Positions 51,131-60,251 of a stretch of DNA of 62,361 bases are shown here, piece after piece. The notes beneath the pieces were generated by a model. The model was not told the DNA's origin. It saw nothing but the letters and a program-made list of their open reading frames with translations, and made no database searches. Numbering within the stretch: the first letter of the stretch is position 1; every line of letters starts with the position of its first letter. Source of the DNA: Bradyrhizobium sp. 1 (lineage in GTDB: Bacteria; Pseudomonadota; Alphaproteobacteria; Rhizobiales; Xanthobacteraceae). A program made the position numbers and the translations under genes. The stretch spans positions 16,146-78,506 of the forward strand of contig NZ_JADPJH010000011.1 of assembly GCF_023073315.1 (NCBI RefSeq), given 5' to 3'.

Positions 51131-52579
51131 CTAGAAGCATGATGCCATCGTCCGCAGGGCCGCGCTGATCTCGTTCTCGCGCCACGCCGCAAAGCCGAGC
51201 AGCAGGCCGTGATCGCGCGGCCGACCAAGCGCGAGGCTGGACAGAGCGCGCGTTTCAACGCCCGCTTCAACGAGCCGTTTGACCGCGGCCTGATCGGCAC
51301 GACCACGTTTGAGACGAGCCACGAGTTGGATGCCGCCGGAGGGAATTTCGGCCGTGAGCACCTCGCCGAGATGACGCTCCAGTCCCTCCACGAGATGATC
51401 GCGGCGCGCATGATAGAGCCGGCGCACCCGGCGCAGATGCGCGAGGAAATGCCCATCGGCAATGAACTCGGCGAGCGCTTCCTGGACATGGCTGGACGCG
51501 ATCAGCCCGATATGCCGCTGCGCGATCTCCAGCGTGCTGACCAGCGCCGGCGGCACGACGAGATAGCCGAGCCGGATATCCGAGGTCATCGCCTTCGAGA
51601 ATGTGCCGACATAGAACACGCGGCCATGGGCGTCGAGACCTTGCAGGGAAGGCACCGGCCGGCTGTCATAGTGGAATTCACCGTCGTAATCGTCCTCCAC
51701 GATCCAGGTCTTGCCGGGCCTGCTTGACCCGAGAAACTCGGTGCGGCGGGCGAGTGACATCAGCCGTCCGGTCGGATGCTGGTGCGATGGCGTCATGAAG
51801 ATGAGCTTTGGCGCAGCCATTCCCGGCATCCGCTGCATGCCCTGCTCGTCCAGCTTCATGCCTGTCACGCGCGCACCGGACGCACGAAAGGCGGCGGCGG
51901 CGCCGGGATAACCGGGGTCCTCGACCCAGACATCGTCGCCTGGCGTGATGAGCACTGCCGCGATCAAGGTGAGAGCGGCCTGCGCGCTCGGCAGGATCAG
52001 GATCTGATCCGTCGTGGCGCGGACGCCCCTGCTGGTGGCCAGATAATGCGCCAGCGCTTCGCGCAAGCGCGTTCGGTTGACTGGTCCGAGTTCGCGCCTG
52101 GCTGCGCGCACGGCGCCGCGGCGCAGGCAGCGCGCCCAGATCTCATTCGGAAACTCCCTTGCATCGCCGTGCCCCGGACGCAGGGGTTTTAGCGAGGCCT
52201 GATAGGACATCGGCCAGTCGGTCTGCTTGAGCTTCGACGCCCAGGGCGAGAGCCGCGGCCTGCTGGAGCGGGCACGGGATGCGACGGCGCCCGCCCCTTC
52301 GATGCGCTCACCCCCGTCGACTGTCACCACAGGACGACGGCCGTGCGAAGCCGCGAGATATCCCTCAGCGGCAAGCTGCTCGAACGCGTAAGTGACAGTG
52401 TTGCGCGAGACGCCGAGGTCTTTCGCAAGCCGACGGCTCGACGGCAGCGCGCGACCTTTGCCGACACGGCCGGCCACGATCAGACCTCGAAGCTGGCTCG
52501 TCAGTTGCGCGACCAGCCCCTCCTCGCTGACCCGCTTCAGGTCGATCAGAGTGGAGATCACGCCATCCGAAACTGGCAC
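51131..52579 (-). CDS. MocR-type regulator (GntR helix-turn-helix fused to aminotransferase domain)
   Basis: A 482-residue regulator. The N-terminal winged helix (SSRRLAKDLGVSRNTVTYAF, about 46-65) is joined to a fold-type I aminotransferase domain. PLP contacts include VEDDYDGEFHYDSRP and the Schiff-base Lys in GTFSKAMTSDIRLGY. It senses PLP or a PLP-amino-acid adduct and controls the divergent exporter gene. The start is GTG at 52579, which lies inside a GGCAC repeat shared with the promoter; hence repression of its own gene is likely. Confidence 0.92.
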   Translation of the reverse strand: MPVSDGVISTLIDLKRVSEEGLVAQLTSQLRGLIVAGRVGKGRALPSSRRLAKDLGVSRNTVTYAFEQLAAEGYLAASHGRRPVVTVDGGERIEGAGAVASRARSSRPRLSPWASKLKQTDWPMSYQASLKPLRPGHGDAREFPNEIWARCLRRGAVRAARRELGPVNRTRLREALAHYLATSRGVRATTDQILILPSAQAALTLIAAVLITPGDDVWVEDPGYPGAAAAFRASGARVTGMKLDEQGMQRMPGMAAPKLIFMTPSHQHPTGRLMSLARRTEFLGSSRPGKTWIVEDDYDGEFHYDSRPVPSLQGLDAHGRVFYVGTFSKAMTSDIRLGYLVVPPALVSTLEIAQRHIGLIASSHVQEALAEFIADGHFLAHLRRVRRLYHARRDHLVEGLERHLGEVLTAEIPSGGIQLVARLKRGRADQAAVKRLVEAGVETRALSSLALGRPRDHGLLLGFAAWRENEISAALRTMASCF

Positions 52580-52617
52580 TTTATTTTTCTCCTATCTGGC
52601 ACTTATTCAGGTGCCAG
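52573..52617. promoter_or_regulatory. Direct and inverted GGCAC repeats, candidate MocR operator
   Basis: CTGGCACTTTATT (from 52573) and CTGGCACTTATTC (from 52596) are direct repeats 23 bases apart. The second is also half of an inverted repeat CTGGCAC-N8-GTGCCAG (52596-52617). MocR proteins are known to use direct plus inverted repeats, so this is a fitting site in the 82-base divergent promoter. Confidence 0.75.
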
Positions 52618-52661
52618 CCGGGATGCTATCGGGCGGGCTGGAATGCTTCAAGGATTTTACG

Positions 52662-53576
52662 ATGAACTCCCTCTCCCCCCGCATGGCCGTCGGCCTGTTC
52701 CTGATCGTCGTGCTGGCCTGGGGCGTGAACTGGTCGGTGACGAAGCAGCTCGTCCAGTTCCTCCCGCCGCTATGGACGTCAGCGATCCGGAGCTGGATCG
52801 CGCTGGCTGCATTATTCGTGATCCTCGGATTGAGCAAAAATCTGGTGATCCCGAAGCGGCGCGACATTCCTGTTGTCCTCAGCGTGGCGCTGCTGCACAT
52901 GACGGTGTTCTCGGTCCTGGTTGCGTCGGGCGTACGCTTCCTGCCCGCGAGCAAGGCCATCGTGCTCGGCTACACCACCCCGCTCTGGGTCGCGATCGCC
53001 GCGCCCCTGCTCGGGAAGGATACGCTGACCGCGCCAAAGCTCGCCGGTGCCCTGCTCGGGCTGATCGGCCTTGCCGTGATCCTGAATCCGACGTCGATCG
53101 ACTGGACCAATAGCAACGTCGTGCTCGGCGCCGGCATGGTCATCCTCGCCGCGATCTCCTGGGCGGCAAACATCATCTATATCCGCGCGCATCGCTGGAT
53201 CGCGTCCCCGCTCCAGCTGCTGATCTGGCAGGTGCTCGTCGCGACGATCGTGCTGACGGGGTCGGCGGTGATCACGGAGGGCCCGCCGCACGCGCAATGG
53301 TCTTTGAGACTCGTCCTGCTGTTCCTGTATTCCGGCCTGATCGGGACGGCGCTGGCCTATTGGGCGATGTCGATGGTCAACAAGAGCATCTCGGCGCTGA
53401 CCACGTCGCTCGGTACCACCGGGACGCCGATCGTCGGCATCGCCAGCGCTGCGATCCTGCTCGGCGAGCCGATCGACATGAGCCTGGCTGTCGCAGCCGG
53501 ACTGATCGTCGCCGGCATCGGCCTTGCGACCCTGGGCGACCGGCTGCTGCGCCGTCAGGCCACCGCGAGCGGCTGA
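52662..53576 (+). CDS. EamA/DMT family transporter
   Basis: A 304-residue membrane protein with ten predicted helices in two EamA repeats. The first starts GLFLIVVLAWGVNWSVTKQL, and the second holds IGTALAYWAMSMVNKSISAL near 225 and LGTTGTPIVGIASAAILLGE. Members export amino acids or other metabolites. ATG at 52662 follows AAGGA by 7 bases; a start at 52623 in frame is less likely. It is divergent from the MocR gene, which should control it. Its last 22 bases overlap the convergent YeeE/YedE gene. Confidence 0.9.
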   Translation: MNSLSPRMAVGLFLIVVLAWGVNWSVTKQLVQFLPPLWTSAIRSWIALAALFVILGLSKNLVIPKRRDIPVVLSVALLHMTVFSVLVASGVRFLPASKAIVLGYTTPLWVAIAAPLLGKDTLTAPKLAGALLGLIGLAVILNPTSIDWTNSNVVLGAGMVILAAISWAANIIYIRAHRWIASPLQLLIWQVLVATIVLTGSAVITEGPPHAQWSLRLVLLFLYSGLIGTALAYWAMSMVNKSISALTTSLGTTGTPIVGIASAAILLGEPIDMSLAVAAGLIVAGIGLATLGDRLLRRQATASG

Positions 53577-54613
53577 ACCCGCAAGCTTCCGCGCAAGCCC
53601 GCCGTCGCGCCGAGAAGGATGCCGGCAACCGCAACGAACGAGCCCAGTGCGAGCGTCGAGACGCCCGTGAGCCCCTGCCCGATCGAACAGCCGAACGCCA
53701 TCACGCCACCGATCCCCATCAGCGCGGCGCCGGCGCCTGAGCGCAACATGTGGCGCGGCGAGGAATAGCCTTCGAAATGAAATCGGCCGGTCGCGAGCGC
53801 GGTGGCCAGGCTACCTGTGAGGACGCCGGCCACCGTCGCGATACCGAAGTTGAGCGTCAGGCCGGTCGAAAGCATGGCGTATTGCAGGGCATCGGCGATC
53901 GGCGCGACGAAGGTGAGCGAGGTCACCGGCACGGGATTGAAGTCGTCGGCGCCGAGATAGCCGGTGACGTACCAGCCACCCGCGACGAGAAGACCGACGA
54001 TGGCGCCTGCCGCGATCTGGCCCGGCGAACGGCGGAAGGCCGGATGTGCGAACGCGAACAGGGTCAACGCGACGACGATGACGGCCGCGGCAACCATGCG
54101 CGAAAGCGCTTCAGTGAGACCGAACGTCGCCAGCATCGACGGCAGCGAATTCGCGCTGACAGTCGTTTGCGACGCCTGAACCAGCGCAATACGCGCCGGC
54201 GCGATCAACCCCTTGAGCGTCATCTGCGCGGCGATGGCGAGCACGATCACGACGACAAAGGAGCGGAGATTGCCGCGCCCGAGCAGCACCAGCGCGCGCG
54301 AGCCGCAGCCGTTCGACAGCACCATGCCGTAGCCGAACAGCAGGCCGCCAAGGAAGAGCACCGGCACCGAGAAGCTGGGTTGCAGGTAGATCGACTTGCC
54401 GAGGTCAACCATGCCGTTGCCGGCGAGGAATTGGCTGGCGGCAACCGCGACCGCGATCGCCAGCGCGTAGGACCGCACCAGCCGCCCGTCGCCTTTCGCA
54501 AGCCATCCGCGCATGCTGCTCATCAGGCAGAAGCCGCTGAGCAGGCCGACAGACCCGTAGATGAGGCCGATGACAAGGCCGGCGAGAATGACGAGTTGGG
54601 TAGAGGATTCCAT
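53555..54613 (-). CDS. YeeE/YedE family transporter (thiosulfate/sulfur transport)
   Basis: A 352-residue polytopic membrane protein with about nine or ten helices. It has the family's repeated cysteine motifs LSNGCGSRALVLLGRGN near residue 99 and AFGCSIGQGLTGVSTLALGS near 310. These match TsuA/YeeE, whose Cys residues relay thiosulfate across the membrane. No TusA-like or rhodanese gene is next to it. Its 3' end overlaps the EamA gene in opposite orientation by 22 bases. Confidence 0.9.
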   Translation of the reverse strand: MESSTQLVILAGLVIGLIYGSVGLLSGFCLMSSMRGWLAKGDGRLVRSYALAIAVAVAASQFLAGNGMVDLGKSIYLQPSFSVPVLFLGGLLFGYGMVLSNGCGSRALVLLGRGNLRSFVVVIVLAIAAQMTLKGLIAPARIALVQASQTTVSANSLPSMLATFGLTEALSRMVAAAVIVVALTLFAFAHPAFRRSPGQIAAGAIVGLLVAGGWYVTGYLGADDFNPVPVTSLTFVAPIADALQYAMLSTGLTLNFGIATVAGVLTGSLATALATGRFHFEGYSSPRHMLRSGAGAALMGIGGVMAFGCSIGQGLTGVSTLALGSFVAVAGILLGATAGLRGSLRVQPLAVA

Positions 54614-54642
54614 TTGATGTTCTCAGGCCTCTTGCCATTCTC

Positions 54643-54654
54643 CGTCATTGCGAG
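54643..54654. repeat. Fragment of palindromic repeat family A
   Basis: Only CGTCATTGCGAG remains, immediately before the stop of the quinone oxidoreductase gene on the other strand. It is probably the remnant of a longer copy. Confidence 0.5.
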
Positions 54655-54656
54655 CT

Positions 54657-55661
54657 TCAAGGCTTCAGGATCACGCGGTCGCGCGACGAGCCGGCGACGG
54701 AGACATAGGCCTCCTTCGCCCGCTCCAGCGGATAGATCGCCTTCGCCTTGATCGGGAACGGCTTCAGATGTCCGCTCGCAAAGCCCGGACCGAGCTCGCG
54801 CAGCACTGCGCCGGTCGCAGCTGAGGACAGGCCGAGCGTATCGATGCCGACATAGGTGTGCTGTCCACGGTAGAATTCGAGAATGTTGAACTGCACGATA
54901 CGGTCGATCGCGGCGATCAGGATCTGGCGGCCACGCAAGCCGAGCGACTTGTGCGCCGCCTGGAAATAGGGATCGCCGACCGTGTTGAAGACGATGTCGG
55001 CGCCCTTGCCGCCGGTCAATTCGCGCACGCGCGTGGCGACTTCGGTCGTGGAAGCGTCGATCACCTCGATGGACGCATTGCTGTGGCCCTCATAGGCCTC
55101 GGCCTTGCGCACCACGCCAATCACGCGCGCGCCCTGCCACGTCGCGATCTGCACCGCGGCCTGGCCGACCTTGCCATTCACGCCGAATACCAGGACGGTC
55201 TCGCCGTTCTTCGGCACACCGGCGCGGCGAAAGCCTTCCATCGCGGTGACGAAGGGCACGCCGATGCCGGCGGCCTCCTCCCAGGACACCGTCGTCGGCT
55301 TCTCCACGACCGCATCGGGTTCCACGACGAGATGGCTGGCATGAGTGCCATCGCGGCGGATGCCGAGATCGCCGGAGGAGCCGAACACTTCGCGGCCGAT
55401 CGTCCCGGCCGGCCCGTCGATCACCACGCCGGCGTAGTCGCGGCCGGGCGTTCGGGGAAATACGGCATAGGGCATCAGCCCGGTCGCAGCCTTGACGTCG
55501 GATGGATTGACGGCGGCAGCCTTCACCTCAATGAGAAGATCGTTCGGACCGCGCGTGAGAGTGTGATGCTCGACCATCGGCACAACCGCAGCAGCGTTCT
55601 CGGCCTTGGCATTGAGGCGCACGCAGCGCGCTTCGACGGTTCTGCTATCAGCTGCTGACAT
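54657..55661 (-). CDS. NADPH:quinone oxidoreductase-like MDR protein
   Basis: A 334-residue zinc-free medium-chain dehydrogenase/reductase. The N-terminal catalytic half has PGRDYAGVVIDGP near residue 75. The cofactor motif is FGVNGKVGQAAVQ near 142, a variant of AxxGxxG. It should reduce quinones or enoyl/enone compounds with NADPH. The start at 55661 is preferred; an upstream frame to 55712 overlaps the promoter region. It follows paaK by 65 bases on the same strand and could be the end of the paa transcript. Confidence 0.87.
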   Translation of the reverse strand: MSAADSRTVEARCVRLNAKAENAAAVVPMVEHHTLTRGPNDLLIEVKAAAVNPSDVKAATGLMPYAVFPRTPGRDYAGVVIDGPAGTIGREVFGSSGDLGIRRDGTHASHLVVEPDAVVEKPTTVSWEEAAGIGVPFVTAMEGFRRAGVPKNGETVLVFGVNGKVGQAAVQIATWQGARVIGVVRKAEAYEGHSNASIEVIDASTTEVATRVRELTGGKGADIVFNTVGDPYFQAAHKSLGLRGRQILIAAIDRIVQFNILEFYRGQHTYVGIDTLGLSSAATGAVLRELGPGFASGHLKPFPIKAKAIYPLERAKEAYVSVAGSSRDRVILKP

Positions 55662-55726
55662 GGAAGAGACCCGCGATTTCTCGCGGGCCTTGTCGCCTTT
55701 GGGGGCGGCCAAGTCAATCCGTCAAG

Positions 55727-57058
55727 TCAGTCCTTGGGCCGCTTGTCGTAGAGCCGCCTGGCCTTGCCGAGCGAGCGCTCCAGCGTAGCGGGGGCGACCA
55801 CCTGAACCCTTGAGCTGATGCCGATCGTGTTCTTGATATGGGTCGAGATCCGGTCGGCATGGTCGACCAGACCTCTTCCGTCCCAGCTCTCGGGGCGCGC
55901 CTCGGCGATGATGGTCAGCTCGTCCATGCGGCCTTCGCGGGTCAGTTCGAGGATGAAGTGTCCGCCGCACCAGTCGGTCGCGAGCAGCACCTCCTCGATC
56001 TGGGTCGGGAACAAATTGACACCGCGCAGGATGATCATGTCGTCCGAACGGCCCGTCACCTTCTCCATCCGCCGCATGCCGGGCCGCGCCGTACCCGGCA
56101 GCAGCCGCGTCAGATCGCGGGTGCGATAGCGGATCACCGGAAAGCCTTCCTTGGTGAGCGAGGTGAAGACCAGCTCGCCCTTCTCGCCATCTGGCAGCAC
56201 TGCGCCCGTCTGGGGGTCGATCACTTCGGGATAAAAATGGTCCTCCCAGATGTGCAGTCCGTCCTTGGTCTCGATGCATTCCTGCGCAACACCCGGGCCC
56301 ATCACCTCAGAGAGCCCGTAGATATCGGTCGCATCCATGTCGAAGGCGTCCTCGATCTCTCCGCGCATCGCATTGGTCCAGGGCTCGGCGCCAAAGATGC
56401 CGACTTTGAGCGAGCACTGGCGCGGATCGAGCTTCTGACGCTTGAATTCGTCGAGGATCGCCAGCATGTAGCTCGGCGTCACCGTGATGATGTCGGGCCT
56501 GAAGTCGTTGATGAGCTGCACCTGCCGCTCGGTCATGCCGCCCGAGATCGGCACCACGGTGCAGCCGAGCTTTTCGGCGCCGTAGTGAACGCCTAACCCG
56601 CCCGTGAACAGGCCATAACCATAGGCATTGTGGATGATCATGCCGGTGCGGCCGCCGGCGGCACGGATCGAGCGCGCCATCACTTCCGACCAGGTGTCGA
56701 TGTCGCCTTGCGTATAACCGACCACGATCGGCTTGCCGGTCGTCCCCGACGACGCATGCACGCGCACGAGCTTTTCGCGCGGCACGGCGAACATGTTGAA
56801 GGGATAATTGTCGCGCAGGTCGGTCTTCACCGTGAACGGAAATTTCGCGAGATCGGAGAGCTCGCGAAAGTCGGACGGATGCACGCCGGCTTTATCAAAC
56901 GCCTTGCGATAATGCGCGACGTTGTCGTAAGCGTGCTTCAGCGACCAGGCCAGCCGCTGCGTCTGCAGCGCCATGATCTCATCGCGTGACGCGCGCTCAT
57001 GCGCATCCATCTCGGCCTTATAGGTGTGGCCGCCTTCCCTGAGCTTCGTCGAAGCCAT
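55727..57058 (-). CDS. paaK: Phenylacetate-CoA ligase
   Basis: A 443-residue adenylate-forming ligase that activates phenylacetate to phenylacetyl-CoA with ATP. The P-loop-like HASSGTTGKPIVVGY lies near residue 104, the aromatic/ATP motif YGLSEVMGPGVAQE near 243, the hinge-region RTRDLTRLLPG near 314 and RGVNLFPTQIEEVL near 343. Length matches PaaK. It sits after paaI with a 32-base gap and belongs to the minus-strand paa operon. Confidence 0.96.
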   Translation of the reverse strand: MASTKLREGGHTYKAEMDAHERASRDEIMALQTQRLAWSLKHAYDNVAHYRKAFDKAGVHPSDFRELSDLAKFPFTVKTDLRDNYPFNMFAVPREKLVRVHASSGTTGKPIVVGYTQGDIDTWSEVMARSIRAAGGRTGMIIHNAYGYGLFTGGLGVHYGAEKLGCTVVPISGGMTERQVQLINDFRPDIITVTPSYMLAILDEFKRQKLDPRQCSLKVGIFGAEPWTNAMRGEIEDAFDMDATDIYGLSEVMGPGVAQECIETKDGLHIWEDHFYPEVIDPQTGAVLPDGEKGELVFTSLTKEGFPVIRYRTRDLTRLLPGTARPGMRRMEKVTGRSDDMIILRGVNLFPTQIEEVLLATDWCGGHFILELTREGRMDELTIIAEARPESWDGRGLVDHADRISTHIKNTIGISSRVQVVAPATLERSLGKARRLYDKRPKD

Positions 57059-57090
57059 TCTCGTTTCCCCACATCGGTTCGTTCTTTTCT

Positions 57091-57540
57091 TTATTGGTCT
57101 TGCGCCGGCAACCAGGTGCCGGGAATGACGCGCGAATGCCCGCGGAATTCCGCGATGACGGTGTCGCCTGCGGTGACACGCACGTCATAGATGCCGGAGC
57201 GGCCGCCGCGGGTCACCTCGCGCGCTTTCGCAACGAGACGATCACCGAGCTTGCCCGGCCTGATGAAGGTGATCTGGCCCTGCGCGGCCACCACGCGGTC
57301 GTTTTGCGAGTTGCAGGCAAAAGCAAAGGCGGAATCGGCGAGCGTGAAGATGAAGCCGCCATGGGCGATGCGCTGGCCGTTGACCATGTCCGGCCGCACA
57401 TTCATCGCGAGCGTCGCAAAGCCGGGGCCGACCTCGACGATCTCCATGCCGAGACCTTTGGAGGCATCATCCTCCGCCCACATCGCATCGGCGCAAGCAC
57501 GGGCAACATCCTCAGGCGACAGGGCGGCTTTGATGTTCAC
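57091..57540 (-). CDS. paaI: Phenylacetate-pathway hotdog thioesterase
   Basis: A 149-residue hotdog-fold thioesterase. HGGFIFTLADSAFAFACNS (about 65-83) holds the helix of the family, and the C-terminus carries GRSGIYDVRV. PaaI hydrolyses ring-hydroxylated phenylacetyl-CoA when the pathway stalls, saving CoA. The start is a GTG at 57540 preceded by GGGAGAA; the longer frame to 57660 overlaps paaE. It lies 55 bases after paaE. Confidence 0.95.
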   Translation of the reverse strand: MNIKAALSPEDVARACADAMWAEDDASKGLGMEIVEVGPGFATLAMNVRPDMVNGQRIAHGGFIFTLADSAFAFACNSQNDRVVAAQGQITFIRPGKLGDRLVAKAREVTRGGRSGIYDVRVTAGDTVIAEFRGHSRVIPGTWLPAQDQ

Positions 57541-57595
57541 GCGCTTCTCCCGGCCAATTGCTCGCTCATGATGTTCTGCTGCCTGGCCAAAACTG

Positions 57596-58678
57596 TCAAA
57601 CGTGGTCGTAGTCGACCACGACCCGCTCCGACGATGGTTTCGCCTGGCAGGTGAGCACAAAACCGGCCTTCAGCTCCCACGGTTCCAGCGAGTAGTTGAG
57701 GTCCATCGGCGCCTCGCCCTCGACCAGTTTTGCGCGGCAGGTCGAGCACATGCCGCCCTTGCAGGCGAAAGGCAGATCGATGCCGGCGCGCAGCGCGGCA
57801 TCGAGGATGGCTTCATCCTCGGCGACCGGAACGTCGCGGCGCTTGCCATCGATGATCAGGGACGCGATCGCCTTCGGCGGCGCGTCGGGTGCGACGATTT
57901 TCTTCGGCCGCGGCTTGCCGCCGAATTCGGAGACGAAGCGCTCGACATGAAGACGCTCGTCCGCGAGGCCGAGATCACGGCAGGTTGCCTCGATGTCCTC
58001 ACTCATACCTGTGGGACCGCAGATGAAGACGTGGTCGACGCTTGCTGCCGGCACTAGCGAGCGCAGCAGCACCCTCACCTTGTCGCCATCGAGCCGGCCA
58101 TGCAGGATAGGGATGTCCTGCTCCTCGCCGGAGATGACGTGGAAGATCGAGAGGCGATCGATGAAGCGGTCTTTCAGCTCCTCGAGCGGTTCGAGGAACA
58201 TGATGTTGTCGCTCGATCGGTTGCCGTAGAACAGGAAGAAACGGCTATCCTGCTCCCGTGCCAAAATGCCCTTGACGATCGACAGGATCGGCGTGATGCC
58301 GGAGCCTGCGGCAAAGCCGACATGGATGCGCCCGGCTTCGGCAGGCGCGACCACACCGAAGCGGCCGGTCGGCGTCATCACATCGAGCTCGTCGCCGCAT
58401 TTCAGCTCGTCAGCGGCCCAGCTCGAAAATGCGCCGCCGTCGACCTTCTTCACGGCGATGCGGATTTCACCGTCGTCAGGGCCGGAGCAGATCGAATAGG
58501 AGCGCCGCACCTCTTCTCCGTCGAGCATGGTACGGAGCGTCAGATACTGGCCGGGCGTGAAGGCGTAATCGCCGGCGAGATCGCCGGGGATGGTGAAGGT
58601 CAACGAAACGGCATCGGACGCCTCGCGGCGGAGATCGTTGACGGTCAGGCGATGGAAGCGCGGTGCGGCTGCTGACAT
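57596..58678 (-). CDS. paaE: 1,2-phenylacetyl-CoA epoxidase reductase subunit
   Basis: A 360-residue reductase. The FAD site RSYSICSGPDDGEI lies near residue 56 and the NAD(P) region GSGITPILSIVKG near 120. A plant-type 2Fe-2S domain at the C-terminus carries CKGGMCSTC and a final Cys in VLTCQAKP. It passes electrons from NADPH to the PaaABCD oxygenase. The ATG at 58678 is preferred to a GTG at 58690 that lies inside paaD; it is two bases after the paaD stop. Confidence 0.95.
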   Translation of the reverse strand: MSAAAPRFHRLTVNDLRREASDAVSLTFTIPGDLAGDYAFTPGQYLTLRTMLDGEEVRRSYSICSGPDDGEIRIAVKKVDGGAFSSWAADELKCGDELDVMTPTGRFGVVAPAEAGRIHVGFAAGSGITPILSIVKGILAREQDSRFFLFYGNRSSDNIMFLEPLEELKDRFIDRLSIFHVISGEEQDIPILHGRLDGDKVRVLLRSLVPAASVDHVFICGPTGMSEDIEATCRDLGLADERLHVERFVSEFGGKPRPKKIVAPDAPPKAIASLIIDGKRRDVPVAEDEAILDAALRAGIDLPFACKGGMCSTCRAKLVEGEAPMDLNYSLEPWELKAGFVLTCQAKPSSERVVVDYDHV

Positions 58679-58680
58679 GA

Positions 58681-59184
58681 TCAATGACACTTGAAATAAT
58701 CAAAGGGTTCGCGGCAGGCCTTGCAGCGCCAGAGCGCCTTGCAGGAGGTCGAGCCGAATTCGGAGAGCAGTTCGGTCTTGTCGGAGCCGCATTGCGGGCA
58801 CGCGACGGCCTGTCCGCCGAACAGCGCGCGACGTGAGCTTGAGGCCTGCGGCGGCGCGATGCCGTAGGCTCGCAGCTTGCGACGCCCATCCTCGCTCATC
58901 CAGTCGGTGGTCCAGGCCGGCGACAGCACCGCGCGCACTTCCGGATGACGGAAACCGGCGCGCTCCAGTGCGACCTCGATCTCGAGCGCAATCATGTTCA
59001 TGGCCGGGCAGCCCGAATAGGTCGGCGTGATCGCAACCTCGACATGATCGCCGTCGAGAACGACATCGCGGAGCACGCCGAGGTCGGCGATGGTCAGCAC
59101 CGGAATTTCGGGATCGACCACGCTGGCCGCAGCGTCCCAGGCGCGCTGGCGCAGGTCGCTGTCGCGATCGAGGAACGTCACCAT
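58681..59184 (-). CDS. paaD: Phenylacetyl-CoA epoxidase assembly protein
   Basis: A 167-residue protein with an N-terminal MIP18/DUF59 domain (VVDPEIPVLTIADLGVLRDV, about 21-40). A C-terminal zinc-ribbon region has two CxxC pairs, CPQC near 130 and CKAC near 158. It is needed for iron centre maturation of the PaaABC oxygenase. It overlaps paaC by 7 bases. Confidence 0.95.
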   Translation of the reverse strand: MVTFLDRDSDLRQRAWDAAASVVDPEIPVLTIADLGVLRDVVLDGDHVEVAITPTYSGCPAMNMIALEIEVALERAGFRHPEVRAVLSPAWTTDWMSEDGRRKLRAYGIAPPQASSSRRALFGGQAVACPQCGSDKTELLSEFGSTSCKALWRCKACREPFDYFKCH

Positions 59185-59954
59185 GTCTGCCCCGGGAAGG
59201 TTCGCTGTATCGATTGCAGCTCGGACAGGAGATGGCCGAGATGCTCGCTGTGGCGGCCTGCACGGCCGCCTTGCTGCATCCAGTCATTTTGTGGCAGCGT
59301 CAGCGTTGCTTCGCTGACGACATCGGACAGCGTCGTCAGCCAGCGGCCGCGCAAGGTCCCGGGATCGACGGCGATACCGGCATGGATCAAGGCGCGCTCG
59401 CCGTCGTCGACGGCAAACATCTCGCCGGTGAAGGCCCAGAGGTGATCAACTGCCGCCTGCGCACGCGCGTGGCTTTCGTCCGTGCCGTCACCGAGCCGAA
59501 TGATCCATTCCGAGGCGTGGCGCAAATGATAGGCGCTCTCCTTCTCCGACTTGGCGGCAATCGCGGCCAGCGTCGCGTCGCGCGAATTCATCATCGCGCG
59601 CCAGTAGAGATCGGCGAAGGCGGAATAGAAGAACTGCCGCACCAGGGTCTGGGCAAAGTCGCCGTTCGGCTGTTCGACCAGCAGCAGGTTGCGGTACTGT
59701 CTGACGTCGCGCAGGTACGCGAGCTTGTCCTCGTCGTTATCCTTGCCTTCGGCCTTGGCGGCGTAAGTGTAGAGCTCACGGGCCTGGCCGATCAGATCGA
59801 GCGCGACGTTGGACAGCGCCATGTCTTCTTCCATCATCGGCGCGTGTCCGCACCATTCCGACAGCCGGTGGCCGAGGACCAGCGCATCGTCGGCGCGGCG
59901 CAGCGCGTACAGCACCAATGGGGTTTCGGAGATCTCGATGTTGGCGGCAGGCAT
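59178..59954 (-). CDS. paaC: 1,2-phenylacetyl-CoA epoxidase structural subunit
   Basis: A 258-residue ferritin-like helical protein that stabilises the catalytic PaaA subunit and lacks its own di-iron site. Recognisable segments are GHRLSEWCGHAPMMEEDMAL near 29-48 and NSRDATLAAIAAKSEKESAY near 127. The ATG overlaps the paaB stop by one base (TGATG); an in-frame GTG three bases earlier is a less likely start. Confidence 0.95.
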   Translation of the reverse strand: MPAANIEISETPLVLYALRRADDALVLGHRLSEWCGHAPMMEEDMALSNVALDLIGQARELYTYAAKAEGKDNDEDKLAYLRDVRQYRNLLLVEQPNGDFAQTLVRQFFYSAFADLYWRAMMNSRDATLAAIAAKSEKESAYHLRHASEWIIRLGDGTDESHARAQAAVDHLWAFTGEMFAVDDGERALIHAGIAVDPGTLRGRWLTTLSDVVSEATLTLPQNDWMQQGGRAGRHSEHLGHLLSELQSIQRTFPGQTW

Positions 59955-60241
59955 CACATATGTCCCACTTCCTCGGGAACTTCGTAAAACGTCGGATGCC
60001 GGTAGATCTTCGATTCCGCCGGCTCGAACATCATGCCCTTCTCGGCAGGATCGCTCGCGGTGATCGCGGTGGACGGCACGACCCAGATCGACAGGCCTTC
60101 ACCGCGACGGGTGTAGATGTCGCGAGCGGCTTGCAAGGCCATGGTGGTGTCGCTCGCATGCAGCGATCCGACATGCTTGTGCGCGAGCCCGTTGCGGCTG
60201 CGAATGAAGACTTCCCACAGCGGCGTGTTCGGCGTGGCCAT
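59954..60241 (-). CDS. paaB: 1,2-phenylacetyl-CoA epoxidase subunit
   Basis: A 95-residue subunit with the standard PaaB start LWEVFIRSRNGLAHKHVGSL and the middle ALQAARDIYTRRGEGLSIWV. It bridges PaaAC dimers and is essential for the complex in vivo. The start ATG at 60241 lies 10 bases after paaA; the open frame continues upstream inside paaA but is not part of the protein. Confidence 0.95.
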   Translation of the reverse strand: MATPNTPLWEVFIRSRNGLAHKHVGSLHASDTTMALQAARDIYTRRGEGLSIWVVPSTAITASDPAEKGMMFEPAESKIYRHPTFYEVPEEVGHM

Positions 60242-60251
60242 TTTGATCTCC

